NCBI RefSeq assembly: GCF_030316855.1
Contig: NZ_JASZYR010000018.1
Span: forward strand, 1 to 64,000
Direction: 5' to 3'
Source: Variovorax sp. J22P240
GTDB taxonomy: Bacteria > Pseudomonadota > Gammaproteobacteria > Burkholderiales > Burkholderiaceae_C
Length of the DNA stretch: 64,000 nucleotides
Part shown: positions 49,617 to 60,673 of the stretch, in pieces
Layout: the number at the start of each line of letters is the position of its first letter
How positions within the stretch are numbered: the first letter of the stretch is position 1
The notes under the pieces: model-generated
Databases searched by the model: none
Told to the model about the DNA's origin: nothing
What the model saw: the letters and a program-made list of their open reading frames with translations, nothing else
Translations under genes and position numbers: made by a program

Positions 49617-51938
49617 ATGGTCAAGCGTTCCGGCGTCGATGTCCTGGCTGCGGTTCCCCGCGGCCATGCATTGCCATCGCCCGGACTCAAGGAAGCACCG
49701 GTGCTGGAACTCATGTGTTCGCACTTCGTGCTCACCCTGGCGGCCAAGCAAGGCCCGCGCTTCAACGTGCGCCGCGACCTCAACGGATTGCTTTCGCTGA
49801 CCGGACGCCATCTTGTCTGGCCCTTGCCGGTGCTCCAGCGCTTGCGCGAGTTCCTCGGGCGCCGCTGCGCCGGCAACGAGATCTGGAAGGGCGTCGAGGA
49901 CTACGATGGCCGCACCCTGCTCGAACGGCACGGCGTCTGGCGCGGCCCTTATGAAGAGGGCACGCTGTTCTTCTACTTGGATGAATACGCCAAGGACCAG
50001 CCGAAGGACCTGCTGTCGGTGCTGTCGGTCACGCGCGACTGGCTCACGCATGCGCTTCGCAAGCAGTCCACCCTGGTCGAAAAGAACATCGACGCGCTTG
50101 CCGGCCTGCTGCAGCTCAACAAGGCCGAACGCGCGCTGCTGTTGTACGGCACGCTCGCACGCTATCAGCGCGACCTGCGCTCGCTGCTGGTCGAGTTCAA
50201 GGTCAACAACGCGCCGGAGGCCTACGCGGCCATCGCGGAGGTGGCCGGCGTCAACGCCAGTGAGGTGGGAGAGGCGCTGCGCGCGGGCTCGCGCCTGGAG
50301 CGCATCGGCCTGGTCGAGAACCTGATCTCCGAGCACAACATCACCGATCTCGCAGATCTCATGAAGGTCAGCGAAAAGCTCCCGCCGGTGCTGATGCGCG
50401 AATACCGCGACCGCAATGAGCTGATGGCCGTGTTCACGCGCCCATCCGCCAAGAGCGCGTTGTCGGTGCACGATTTTTCCTTCGTCGAGGACGATGCCCA
50501 GATGCTGGTCACGCTGCTGCGCGCGGCAGTGGCGCGCAAGGAGCCGGGCGTCAACGTGCTGCTCTACGGCCCGCCCGGCACCGGCAAGACCGAACTGGCC
50601 AAGGTCGTCGCGCAGGCCGCCGGGCTTGAGTTGTTCGAGGTGGAATACGCCGACCGCGACGGCAACTCGCTCTCGGGCCGCGACCGCTACCGCTCGCTGC
50701 AGATCGCGCAGGTGTTCCTCAAGGGGAGCGAGCAGGCCGCGCTGCTCTTCGACGAAGTGGAAGATGTCTTTCCGCCGATCAGCACCGAGGCCGCGCAGAT
50801 CATGGCGCGCGCCGAGCAGATTCCGTCGCCGACCAGCGGCAGCGTCAGCGGCAAGGCGTGGGTCAACCAGATCCTCGAATCGAATGCCGTGCCGACGCTA
50901 TGGGTCACCAACCGCATCGAGCAGATCGATCCGGCGTTCCGTCGCCGCTTCGCCTATCACCTCGAACTGAAATCGCCGCCGCCCGGCGCGCGCGAGCAAC
51001 TGGTGCGCAAGACGCTCGAAGGCGTTGCGGTGTCGGAAGCCTTCACGGCCAAGCTCGCCGGACGCAAGGGTCTGACACCCGCGCAGATCCGCACGGCAGT
51101 GCGCTTCGCGGAACTGGCGATGACCGATGGCAGTTCGGTCGAAGTTCTGATCGAGCGCCAGCTCAAGAACGCCGATCTGGCCCTGGGCACGCTCGACACC
51201 CAGGGCGCGCGCCGCAGCGTCACGACCTACGACCTCGAGATGCTGAACGTCGAGACGCGCTTCGAGATTCCGCGCATCGTCGAGGCGCTCAAGGTGCGCG
51301 GCCACGGCACCCTGTGCTTCTACGGCGCACCGGGAACCGGCAAGACTGCGCTCGCCGAGCACATCGCCAAGGCGATTGCCCGGCCGCTGATCGTCAAGCA
51401 GGCGAGCGACCTCATGAGCAAGTACGTCGGCGAGACCGAGCAGAACATGGCCGCCATGTTCAAGGAGGCGGAGGCCGAGAAGGCGATCCTGCTGCTCGAC
51501 GAGGCCGACAGCTTCCTGCAGGATCGCCGCGGCGCGCAGCGCACCTACGAGGTGACCGAAGTCAACGAGATGCTGCAGGGCATGGAGCGCTTCGACGGCA
51601 TCTTCGTGTGCACCACCAACCTGCTCGACCGCATCGACCAGGCGGCGTTGCGGCGCTTCACCTTCAAGATCAAGTTCATGGCCCTGACTGGCGAGCAGCG
51701 CGAGCGCATGTTCGTCACCGAGGCGCTCGACGGCGACGCGATGCTGCTCACGAGCGAGATCAGGTATCGGTTGGCCAAGCTCCCGCAGCTTTGCCCGGGT
51801 GACTTCGCGGCCGTGAAACGGCAAACGGATATCCTTGCGGTTTCGTTCTCGGCCAGCGAGTTTCTCGACCAGCTGGACGCCGAGCATCGGATCAAGCCCG
51901 AGGTGCGCGAATCGCGCGGCATCGGCTTCGTCCAATAA
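49617..51938 (+). CDS. Tandem AAA+ ATPase of unknown function
   Basis: A 773-residue soluble protein. Residues 1-290 are a helical, non-ATPase region with no recognised domain. AAA domain 1 (about 300-470) has GPPGTGKTEL and LLFDEVEDVF. AAA domain 2 (about 530-700) has GAPGTGKTAL and LLLDEADSFLQDRR, with the arginine-containing RRFTFKIKF. The double AAA layout recalls Cdc48/SpoVK (COG0464) but the N-domain is different. A role as an unfoldase or remodeller is inferred. The ATG at 49617 follows GGGGGA. An S41 protease gene follows after 49 bp. Confidence 0.82.
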   Translation: MVKRSGVDVLAAVPRGHALPSPGLKEAPVLELMCSHFVLTLAAKQGPRFNVRRDLNGLLSLTGRHLVWPLPVLQRLREFLGRRCAGNEIWKGVEDYDGRTLLERHGVWRGPYEEGTLFFYLDEYAKDQPKDLLSVLSVTRDWLTHALRKQSTLVEKNIDALAGLLQLNKAERALLLYGTLARYQRDLRSLLVEFKVNNAPEAYAAIAEVAGVNASEVGEALRAGSRLERIGLVENLISEHNITDLADLMKVSEKLPPVLMREYRDRNELMAVFTRPSAKSALSVHDFSFVEDDAQMLVTLLRAAVARKEPGVNVLLYGPPGTGKTELAKVVAQAAGLELFEVEYADRDGNSLSGRDRYRSLQIAQVFLKGSEQAALLFDEVEDVFPPISTEAAQIMARAEQIPSPTSGSVSGKAWVNQILESNAVPTLWVTNRIEQIDPAFRRRFAYHLELKSPPPGAREQLVRKTLEGVAVSEAFTAKLAGRKGLTPAQIRTAVRFAELAMTDGSSVEVLIERQLKNADLALGTLDTQGARRSVTTYDLEMLNVETRFEIPRIVEALKVRGHGTLCFYGAPGTGKTALAEHIAKAIARPLIVKQASDLMSKYVGETEQNMAAMFKEAEAEKAILLLDEADSFLQDRRGAQRTYEVTEVNEMLQGMERFDGIFVCTTNLLDRIDQAALRRFTFKIKFMALTGEQRERMFVTEALDGDAMLLTSEIRYRLAKLPQLCPGDFAAVKRQTDILAVSFSASEFLDQLDAEHRIKPEVRESRGIGFVQ

Positions 51939-51987
51939 CACCAACATGACGGCAGCGCCGGATCCGGCGCGCGCAGGGGATTCACAG

Positions 51988-53544
51988 ATGAGGGGTTTCC
52001 GGACCATGGGCCGGGCGCGCAGCGCGGCGGCCGTTGCCATGCTGGCGATCGTTGCCGTGCTCGCCGGATGCGGCGGAGGTGGAGGAGGCGGTGCCGCCGT
52101 GCCCTTGGGCGTGGCGCTGGTGACGCCCGCGACGGCGAACGGCGAGCCGGCCGTTGCGTCGTCCAGCGTTGCCGGCCAATGTGCCGCGCCGCGCTTCGGC
52201 GTCGATACCGACACGGGTGCCGCCTTCCCCGACCAGCCCGGGTCGGTCGCCACCGAGAAGAGCTGGGTCCGCGCGTGGATCGATGAAACCTACCTGTGGT
52301 TCGACGAGGTGCCGTCCGTTCGGGCCGCCGACTTCGCGACGCCCATCGATTACTTCGGTGCACTGAAAACGCCCAAGCTCACGGCGAGCGGCAACGCCAA
52401 GGACCGCTTTCACTTCACTGCGGACACTGCGGACTACCGTGCGCTGTCGCGCAACGGCATTGAAGTCGGCTACGGGTTCGAGCTTGCCTTCCTGAGCGCC
52501 GCGCCGCCGCGCGACCTTCGCGTCGCGTACACCGAACCCGGTACGCCGGCGTCCCAGGCGGCGATCGGCCGTGGCGCGAAGGTGATTGCCGTCGACGGCA
52601 TCGACGTCGCCGAAGGCGCGGATGTCGCCGGGCTCAACGCGGGACTCAGGCCGGCGCGCGAAGGCGAGGCGCACAGCTTCACGCTGCGTGCGCCGGACGG
52701 CATCGATCGCACCGTCACGCTCACCGCCACCCGCATCACACGGACGCCGGTCCAGAACGTGGAGACGATCCCGACGCCCAGCGGGCGCGTCGGCTACCTG
52801 CTTTTCAACGACCACATGGCCACCGCGGAAGTGCAGCTCATCGCAGCCGTCAACCAGCTCAAGGGCGACGGCATCGTCGACCTGGTGATCGACATGCGCT
52901 ACAACGGTGGCGGCCTGCTCGACATCGCGAGCGAGCTGGCCTACATGGTGAGCTCGCCCGCCGCGACGACTGGCACGGTGTTCGAGCGAATGCAGTTCAA
53001 CAGCAAGAATCCGTTCCATCTTACGGCCGCGCAGATGATCGTCCCCTTCCGTTCGACTTCGCGCGGTTTCTCGGTCCCGGCGGGGCTGCCGCTGCCGCAA
53101 CTCGGGCTGTCGCGCGTGACCGTGTTGACGGGTCCGGACACCTGCTCCGCCAGCGAGTCGGTCGTCAACAGCCTGCGAGGCGTCGGCGTCGCGGTCAACC
53201 TGATCGGCGACACCACCTGCGGCAAGCCGTACGGCTTCTACCCGGAAGACAACTGCGGCACCACCTACTTCGCGATCCAGTTCCAGGGCGTCAACCAGCA
53301 GGGCTTCGGCGACTACGGCGACGGCTTCGCACCCACCTGCACTGTGGCCGACGACTTCGGCCATGCGCTGGGCGATCCCGCCGAAGGCCTCCTTGCTGCG
53401 GCGCTCGGCTTCCGCGCCACCGGGGCCTGCCCGGTGCAGGGGCCAAGCAAGGCCGACGTCGGCCGCAGCAAGGCCGAGACGGGCAACGTGCCCTATCTGA
53501 TCCGGCCGCCGGCACGTGAGAACCGCATCGTCACACGCCCGTAG
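51988..53544 (+). CDS. S41-family peptidase lipoprotein
   Basis: A 518-residue secreted protease related to C-terminal processing peptidases. The lipobox LAGCGGG sits at about residue 28 and is followed by a Gly-rich linker. A PDZ-like region (IEVGYGFELAFL to TPASQAAIGRGAKVIAVDGI) precedes the catalytic core. The nucleophile serine lies in TCSASESVV and the lysine in TTCGKPYGF. The variant SASE and CGKP context is typical of outer S41 lipoproteins. The ATG at 51988 has AGGGGA upstream; an alternative ATG lies at 51946. Confidence 0.88.
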   Translation: MRGFRTMGRARSAAAVAMLAIVAVLAGCGGGGGGGAAVPLGVALVTPATANGEPAVASSSVAGQCAAPRFGVDTDTGAAFPDQPGSVATEKSWVRAWIDETYLWFDEVPSVRAADFATPIDYFGALKTPKLTASGNAKDRFHFTADTADYRALSRNGIEVGYGFELAFLSAAPPRDLRVAYTEPGTPASQAAIGRGAKVIAVDGIDVAEGADVAGLNAGLRPAREGEAHSFTLRAPDGIDRTVTLTATRITRTPVQNVETIPTPSGRVGYLLFNDHMATAEVQLIAAVNQLKGDGIVDLVIDMRYNGGGLLDIASELAYMVSSPAATTGTVFERMQFNSKNPFHLTAAQMIVPFRSTSRGFSVPAGLPLPQLGLSRVTVLTGPDTCSASESVVNSLRGVGVAVNLIGDTTCGKPYGFYPEDNCGTTYFAIQFQGVNQQGFGDYGDGFAPTCTVADDFGHALGDPAEGLLAAALGFRATGACPVQGPSKADVGRSKAETGNVPYLIRPPARENRIVTRP

Positions 53545-53570
53545 CGCCCAACCAAAGCGGGCCCCTTCCA

Positions 53571-53657
53571 GAAACACCGCGGATCCGGCTCTGCCGGGCC
53601 GCTGGTATTGCCCCCGGCCGGGAGTGGGCGTCTACACGAAGTGAGTAAGCCTGGGGG
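53571..53657 (-). repeat. Dispersed post-stop repeat, copy 6
   Basis: Slightly shortened copy, beginning four bases after the recQ stop. CCCCCGGCCGGGAG replaces the perfect hairpin, and the CGAAGCGACACGAAGTG part reads CGTCTACACGAAGTG. It lies between convergent genes. Confidence 0.82.
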
Positions 53658-53661
53658 CGAG

Positions 53662-55542
<1,881 letters not shown>

Positions 55543-55545
55543 GAT

Positions 55546-55562
55546 GCTATGGTTTTGATAGC
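55546..55562. repeat. Inverted repeat GCTAT-N7-ATAGC before recQ
   Basis: GCTATGGTTTTGATAGC followed by TGCTCGCGC resembles a short interspersed element common in Comamonadaceae genomes, from memory. Here it lies four bases upstream of the recQ start, inside its leader. Confidence 0.4.
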
Positions 55563-55686
55563 TGCTCGCGCCCGCGCGGAGCGGGGATTGAAGCCCGGGT
55601 GGGCTCCGAACAGCACGCGACCTCCCGGACCGCGTGGCCCCGATTGTCTCAGCCTTGTCCGCAGCCTCGCCTGGCGCCGTGCCGGA

Positions 55687-56643
55687 TCAGCGGATCGCCA
55701 CTGGATTGATCATCGATTGCACCGCGCCCTGGTACTTGTTCTGGCCCAGCACGAACATGAACTCGTAGGCCTTGTCCTTGGCCAGCTCGGCGGTGTTGAT
55801 GTTCTCCAGGATGTAGGTGCCGCTCATCGGCAGCAGGATCTGGTGAACGCCGAAGATGCCGCCCTCCTTGTCGCCGTCCTTCTCGAAAGGAATGACCTCC
55901 ACCGCCCAATTGTCCGCGCCGACCGCGACGACGCCCTTGGACACGAGGTAGCGTGCGCCTTCGCGACCGAGGCCCGGTTCCACCGAGCCGAAGCGCTTGG
56001 GGTCCTTGTCGATCAGGCTGAGCCAGCCGGTGTGGAAGATCACCACGTCGCCCTGCCGGATATCGACACCCTGCTTCTTCGCGACGGCATCGATCTCCGC
56101 CTGATTGAACGCCGTGCCTTCCTTGACAACCTCGACGCCGTAGTGCGCCGCCATGTCGAGCATCACGCCGCGCGCGACCATGGGCGGGATCTTCTCGATA
56201 CCGAGCTTCTTCAGGCCGCCGATGGTCGCGAACTCGCCCCACTTCGCGCCGTTGTAGTAGCGGTCGCCCACGCCGATGTGGCCCAGTCCGTCCAGCTGTG
56301 TGCCGATGCCGGTCCAGCAATTGAGGATGTCGTCGTTGTAGGTGGTGTGCGTGGGGCCGAGGCCGTCCGCCGTGCCGGTCTGGCCCGGCTGCACGATGTA
56401 GATGGAGCAGGTGCGCGGCGGAAAGGCCGGCGTCGTCGTGCTCACCGTGATGCCGAGCGAGTAGACCTTGCCCGTCTTGACCAGTTTCGCGGCCTGCAAG
56501 GCCGTGGCCGCCGTCATGTAGTTGGCCGCCCCGATCTCGTCGTTCGGCCCCCATTTGCTGGGATACCAACTCGTCTGCGCCGTGGCAGCAAGACCCAAGC
56601 CCAGCGCCGCCGCGCTGATCAATCCCATCCGTATCCGCTTCAT
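55687..56643 (-). CDS. Exported cyclase-family protein (kynurenine formamidase-like)
   Basis: A 318-residue metal-dependent hydrolase of the cyclase family. A signal peptide (residues 1-22, ending AATAQ) points to the periplasm. The conserved metal histidine/aspartate motif of the fold appears as QLDGLGHIGVGDRYYNG, where classic cyclases read HxGTHxDxxxH, and the acidic DVVIFHTGW strand follows. These enzymes hydrolyse amides or lactones of aromatic acids. It is encoded downstream of an acyl-CoA ligase and a Liv importer in one orientation, suggesting a shared substrate class. Confidence 0.83.
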   Translation of the reverse strand: MKRIRMGLISAAALGLGLAATAQTSWYPSKWGPNDEIGAANYMTAATALQAAKLVKTGKVYSLGITVSTTTPAFPPRTCSIYIVQPGQTGTADGLGPTHTTYNDDILNCWTGIGTQLDGLGHIGVGDRYYNGAKWGEFATIGGLKKLGIEKIPPMVARGVMLDMAAHYGVEVVKEGTAFNQAEIDAVAKKQGVDIRQGDVVIFHTGWLSLIDKDPKRFGSVEPGLGREGARYLVSKGVVAVGADNWAVEVIPFEKDGDKEGGIFGVHQILLPMSGTYILENINTAELAKDKAYEFMFVLGQNKYQGAVQSMINPVAIR

Positions 56644-56698
56644 GCTCTTCTCCTGGTAGGTGTGAAAACCACTCCCTGATCAAGCAAAGCCGTGAAAT

Positions 56699-58276
56699 TC
56701 AGATCCTCGCGCGCAGCAAGCGCTTCAGCAGCTTGCCGTTGGGGTTGCGCGGCAGTGGCTCGGGGCTCCATGTGAAGCTCTCGGGCACCTTGTAGTCGGC
56801 CAACCGTTGCGCGCAGTGCTGCCGCAGCGCAGCCTCGTCGATGGTGATGCCGGGCGCATGGACGAATGCGTGAACCCGCTCGCCGAGCACCGGGCAGGGC
56901 TTGCCGATGACCGCGGCCTCGACCACGCCGGGCCAGGCCATGAGCACGTTTTCCACCTCGACCGAATAGACCTTGTAGCCGCCCCGATTGAGCATGTCCT
57001 TCTTGCGATCGAAGATGCGCACGAAGCCTTCCGCATCCACCGATCCGAGGTCGCCCGAATGCCAGAAGCCGGCGGTGAACGAATCGGCCGTGGCCTGCGG
57101 ATTGGCCCAGTAGCCAGGCACCACCATCGGGCCGCCGATCCAGAGTTCGCCGGTTTCGCCGGGCGCGACTTCGCGGCCCTCTTCGTCCATCACGCGGATC
57201 TCCGCCGCTGGCAGCGCCACGCCCACCGAATCGATGTGCGCGCGGGTCAGGCCGGCCGGCATCATCGTCACCGGCGAGGTGGTTTCGGTGGCGCCGTAGG
57301 CATTGAGCAGCGTGAGGCCGGGCAAGCGCGCGGCGAGCGCGTCGATCGTCGCCACCGGCATCGGCGCGCCGCCGAACCCTCCGATGCGCCAGCTCGACAG
57401 ATCCTCGCGGTCGAAGCCTTCGCTCAGCAGGCACAGCTTGTACATGGCCGGCACCATCAGCGTGTGGCTGACACGCTCGCGCGCCACCAGTTGCACGAAG
57501 GCATTGGCCTTGAACTCGGGCACGACGATCACCGCCCCGCCGACTTGCCACATCGACGCGATGATCGCGATCAGCCCCGTCACGTGGCTGGCCGGCACCG
57601 CCAGCGCCGAGCGGTCGTCGGGCCGCAGGTCCATGCACGACTGGAAATGCAGCGCGGAGTGCGCGATCGACAAGTGCGTGAGGAGGGCGCCCTTGGGATG
57701 GCCCGTGGTGCCGGAGGTGTAGAGGATTACCGCGACGTCGGTTTCGCGCGTTGCCGCCGCGGGTGGTGGCGTTGGCGCGGATGCGGCCAGCGCCGCCAAG
57801 CCCGATGCAGCAAGGCGCAAGGTCAGTGCCGGCGCCTCGACAGCATCGGGTAGCCGTTCGCCGAGTTCGTCATCGAAGGCAATGGCCTTTGCACCGCACT
57901 GCACGGCGATGTAGGCCAGGCCGGGCCGCTGTTCGCGAATACCCACCGGCACCGTGATGGCGCCCAGCCGCTGCAGGGCCAGCAGCACCAGCAGGAATTC
58001 CGGGCGGTTGCCCATGAGCATCAGCACCCGCTCGCCGGCTTCGATGCCTTGTGCCGCGAAGGCTGCCGCCAAGCGGTCGGCTGCGTCGCCTGTCTCGGCA
58101 TAGCTCCATCGGCGGCCCTCGAAGACCATCGCGTCGTGCTGCGGTCGCATGGCGCGTGCGCGCTCGAACATCGCATGCAGCCTGGCCGGTCGCTCGGCGA
58201 AGCAACGCACGATGCGGTCGCCGTACAGCGCCTCATGCCGCATCGCCGGCACCGGGAAGTCGCGCCAGTGGTTCAT
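56699..58276 (-). CDS. AMP-forming acyl-CoA ligase
   Basis: A 525-residue ANL-superfamily adenylate-forming enzyme. The P-loop-like motif is LYTSGTTGHPKGALLTH (near residue 190), motif A5 is NAYGATETTSP, the hinge is SGDLGSVDAEGFVRIFDRKKD, and the catalytic lysine lies in PRNPNGKLLKR. The last motif and size fit medium-chain or aromatic carboxylates. The ATG overlaps the LivF stop (ATGA), so activation of the imported acid is likely coupled to uptake. Confidence 0.92.
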   Translation of the reverse strand: MNHWRDFPVPAMRHEALYGDRIVRCFAERPARLHAMFERARAMRPQHDAMVFEGRRWSYAETGDAADRLAAAFAAQGIEAGERVLMLMGNRPEFLLVLLALQRLGAITVPVGIREQRPGLAYIAVQCGAKAIAFDDELGERLPDAVEAPALTLRLAASGLAALAASAPTPPPAAATRETDVAVILYTSGTTGHPKGALLTHLSIAHSALHFQSCMDLRPDDRSALAVPASHVTGLIAIIASMWQVGGAVIVVPEFKANAFVQLVARERVSHTLMVPAMYKLCLLSEGFDREDLSSWRIGGFGGAPMPVATIDALAARLPGLTLLNAYGATETTSPVTMMPAGLTRAHIDSVGVALPAAEIRVMDEEGREVAPGETGELWIGGPMVVPGYWANPQATADSFTAGFWHSGDLGSVDAEGFVRIFDRKKDMLNRGGYKVYSVEVENVLMAWPGVVEAAVIGKPCPVLGERVHAFVHAPGITIDEAALRQHCAQRLADYKVPESFTWSPEPLPRNPNGKLLKRLLRARI

Positions 58277-58926
58277 GCCGCCACCTTCGCCAGATTGGCG
58301 CCGCGCTCGATGACGACTTCGCTGTCGACGATGCGCCGCGAGTGGTTGAGGTCGCTCTGGGCCATCAGCACGGAAATCTCGCTGCCCTTCAGCCCGGCGA
58401 TCACTTCGCCCAGCCGCCTGGAAAGCACGGGCGCCACGCCCTCGAAAGGCTCGTCGAGCAACAGCAGGCGTGTGCCCACCGCGAGCGCGCGTGCCAGGGC
58501 CACCAGCTTCTGCTGGCCGCCGGACAGCAGCAGCGCGCGGCGCGTCCGCATTTCGAGCAATTCCGGCAACACGCGGTAGACGAGGGCCAGCCGCTCGGAT
58601 TCAACCAGGGACTTGTTCACCCACACCGGCACCAGGATGTTTTCTTCCACCGTCAATTCCGGCACCAGGCCGCGGTCCTCCGGCATGTAGCCGATGCCGA
58701 GCGCGGCGCGCGCGTGAGGCGGGAGTTCCGTCAGGTCGCGGCCGTGAAAGAGGATGCGGCCGCGCGACGGCTTGAGATGGCCCATCACGGCGCGCATCAG
58801 CGTCGTCTTGCCCGCGCCGTTGCGCCCGACCAGCCCGACCATGCGGCCGCTGCCGACGGCAAGCGACAGTCCGCGCAAGGCCTCGACCGCCTGGATCGAG
58901 ACATGCAGGGATTCGATCTGCAGCAT
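58273..58926 (-). CDS. livF: Branched-chain amino acid-type ABC transporter ATPase LivF
   Basis: A 217-residue ABC ATPase with GRNGAGKTTLM, the signature LLSGGQQKLVALARAL and LLLLDEPFEGVAP, plus the LivF-type GYMPEDRGLVPELTVEEN segment. It is slightly shorter than E. coli LivF (237), ending GANLAKVAA without the usual tail. It pairs with LivG to power import by LivHM. Confidence 0.92.
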   Translation of the reverse strand: MLQIESLHVSIQAVEALRGLSLAVGSGRMVGLVGRNGAGKTTLMRAVMGHLKPSRGRILFHGRDLTELPPHARAALGIGYMPEDRGLVPELTVEENILVPVWVNKSLVESERLALVYRVLPELLEMRTRRALLLSGGQQKLVALARALAVGTRLLLLDEPFEGVAPVLSRRLGEVIAGLKGSEISVLMAQSDLNHSRRIVDSEVVIERGANLAKVAA

Positions 58927-58933
58927 CGCTTGC

Positions 58934-59686
58934 CTACTCCTGCAACAGTTCGCCGGTGACATAGCGGCGCACGTCGTCGGTGGCCAGCGCCGCCAGCGGC
59001 GTGTCGTCCGCAATGATGCGGCCGCTGTAGAAGGCCACCACGCGGCTCGCGTAGCGCTCGACGATGTCCATGTCGTGCTCGACGAAAAGCACCGTCATCG
59101 CTTCCTGGCCGAGCGCCGCCATGATGGTTTCCATCATCGGGAACTTCTCTTCGGCCGACACGCCGCTCGTGGGCTCGTCGAGCAGCAGCAGCTTCGGCGC
59201 AGCCGTCAGCGCCATCGCGATGTCCAGCAGCTTGCGCACGCCGCCCGGCAACTCCGCGACACGGCGCTGCCGGTGCTCCGTGAGCCGGAAGCGCTCCAGC
59301 AGCGCATCCGCGCGGTCGAGTGCTTCGCTGCGGCGTGCCGGCTGCCAGAAGCTCAGCCGCTGGTCGTGGCAGGCGTTGGCGACAAGCATGTTGTCCAGCG
59401 TCGTGAGATCGCCGTAGAGCTGCGGAATCTGAAAGGAGCGCGCCACGCCCAGCCGGGTGATCGCGCGCGGCGCCAGCGCCGTGACGTCCTGGCCGTCGAG
59501 CGTGATGCGTCCCTCGTCGGGCTTCAGGTAGCCGGTGATCATGTTGACGAAGGTGGTCTTGCCGGCCCCATTGCTGCCGATCAGGCTCACGCGCTCGCCC
59601 GCGGCGATCGCGATGCGGATGTCCGCCGCGGCCACCACCGCGCCGAAGCGCTTGCTGACGCCGTGTGCCTCCAGCATCGCGCTCAT
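58934..59686 (-). CDS. livG: Branched-chain amino acid-type ABC transporter ATPase LivG
   Basis: A 250-residue ABC ATPase: GSNGAGKTTFVNMITG, signature ELPGGVRKLLDIAMAL (a common LivG variant of LSGG), LLLLDEPTSGVSAEE, and the H-loop in LFVEHDMDIV. ARSFQIPQLYGDLTTLDNM is the LivG Q-loop region. The ATG at 59686 overlaps the LivM stop. Confidence 0.93.
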   Translation of the reverse strand: MSAMLEAHGVSKRFGAVVAAADIRIAIAAGERVSLIGSNGAGKTTFVNMITGYLKPDEGRITLDGQDVTALAPRAITRLGVARSFQIPQLYGDLTTLDNMLVANACHDQRLSFWQPARRSEALDRADALLERFRLTEHRQRRVAELPGGVRKLLDIAMALTAAPKLLLLDEPTSGVSAEEKFPMMETIMAALGQEAMTVLFVEHDMDIVERYASRVVAFYSGRIIADDTPLAALATDDVRRYVTGELLQE

Positions 59687-60669
59687 CGGCCGGCACCCTT
59701 CGTCCACAGCGAACCGAGGCCCCTCGGCAGGAAGCGGATCACGAACAGCAGGAACAGGCCCAGCGCGAGCTGCCAGGTGTTGGGGAAGTAGGCGCTGGAG
59801 AAGGAGCGCACCACTTCGAGCACCGTGCTCGCCAGGAACACTGCGGCCACGCTCTGCCAGCCGGCCAGGATGGCGACGAAGACGAACTCGCCCGAGGTGG
59901 TCCAGTAGCTGAAGTTCGGCTCGACGTGGCCCAGCGACATCACCGCTAGCGCACCGCCCAGCCCGCCGCAGAAGGCCGCGAGGATGAAGTTGATGGTCAT
60001 CGCCTGGCGCACCGAGCCGCCCAGGTACTCGACGCGCAACTCGTTCTCGCGCACGGCGAGCGTCACCAGTCCGCGCGTGCTGTCGAAGAACACCCGCGCC
60101 AGCAGCGCCATCGCGGTGGCGATGCCGATGGTCACGAGATAGAGGATGTAGCCCACGCGCGCATCGGGCAGCTTCCGGCCCAGCAGCGTAGGGCGGCCCA
60201 TGTTGAAACCGTCGGAGCCGCCCAGCGCGTCGAGTTTCATCAGCAGGCCGTAGGTCACCATCGACAGGGCCAGCGTCAGCATCGCGAAGAAGATGCCGCG
60301 ATAGCGCGACAGCAGCGGCGCGAAGGGCGCCGCGATGACCACTGCCGCGACCCCTCCGGCCAGCGCCAGACCGAGCGCATCGGTGAACCCGAGCTTGTTA
60401 TAGGCCAGCGCCGCCGTGTAGCCGCCGGCCGCGAAGAGCATGCCTTGGCCGAAGGGCACCACGCCGCCGCGCATCAGGCAGACGATGCCCAGGGAGACCA
60501 GCCCGTTGGCGGCCGACATGGTGACGAGGAAGGTCAGCCAACGCGGGCTGAACCATCCCGCGACGGCCAGCAGTGCGAAAGCGCCGAGGCCGAGCGCGGC
60601 GCCACGCCAGGCGCTTGCCGGGGCGCGGCGCATCTGGGCGGTGGCGGACGGTTTCAGGATCGCTGCCAT
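59683..60669 (-). CDS. livM: Branched-chain amino acid-type ABC transporter permease LivM
   Basis: A 328-residue permease with about nine helices and the LivM family motif YRGIFFAMLTLALSMVTYGLL, where the coupling helix follows the AMLTLAxS pattern. The C-terminal part ends in basic residues (RFLPRGLGSLWTKG). It starts four bases after LivH. Confidence 0.92.
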   Translation of the reverse strand: MAAILKPSATAQMRRAPASAWRGAALGLGAFALLAVAGWFSPRWLTFLVTMSAANGLVSLGIVCLMRGGVVPFGQGMLFAAGGYTAALAYNKLGFTDALGLALAGGVAAVVIAAPFAPLLSRYRGIFFAMLTLALSMVTYGLLMKLDALGGSDGFNMGRPTLLGRKLPDARVGYILYLVTIGIATAMALLARVFFDSTRGLVTLAVRENELRVEYLGGSVRQAMTINFILAAFCGGLGGALAVMSLGHVEPNFSYWTTSGEFVFVAILAGWQSVAAVFLASTVLEVVRSFSSAYFPNTWQLALGLFLLFVIRFLPRGLGSLWTKGAGR

Positions 60670-60673
60670 CCGC

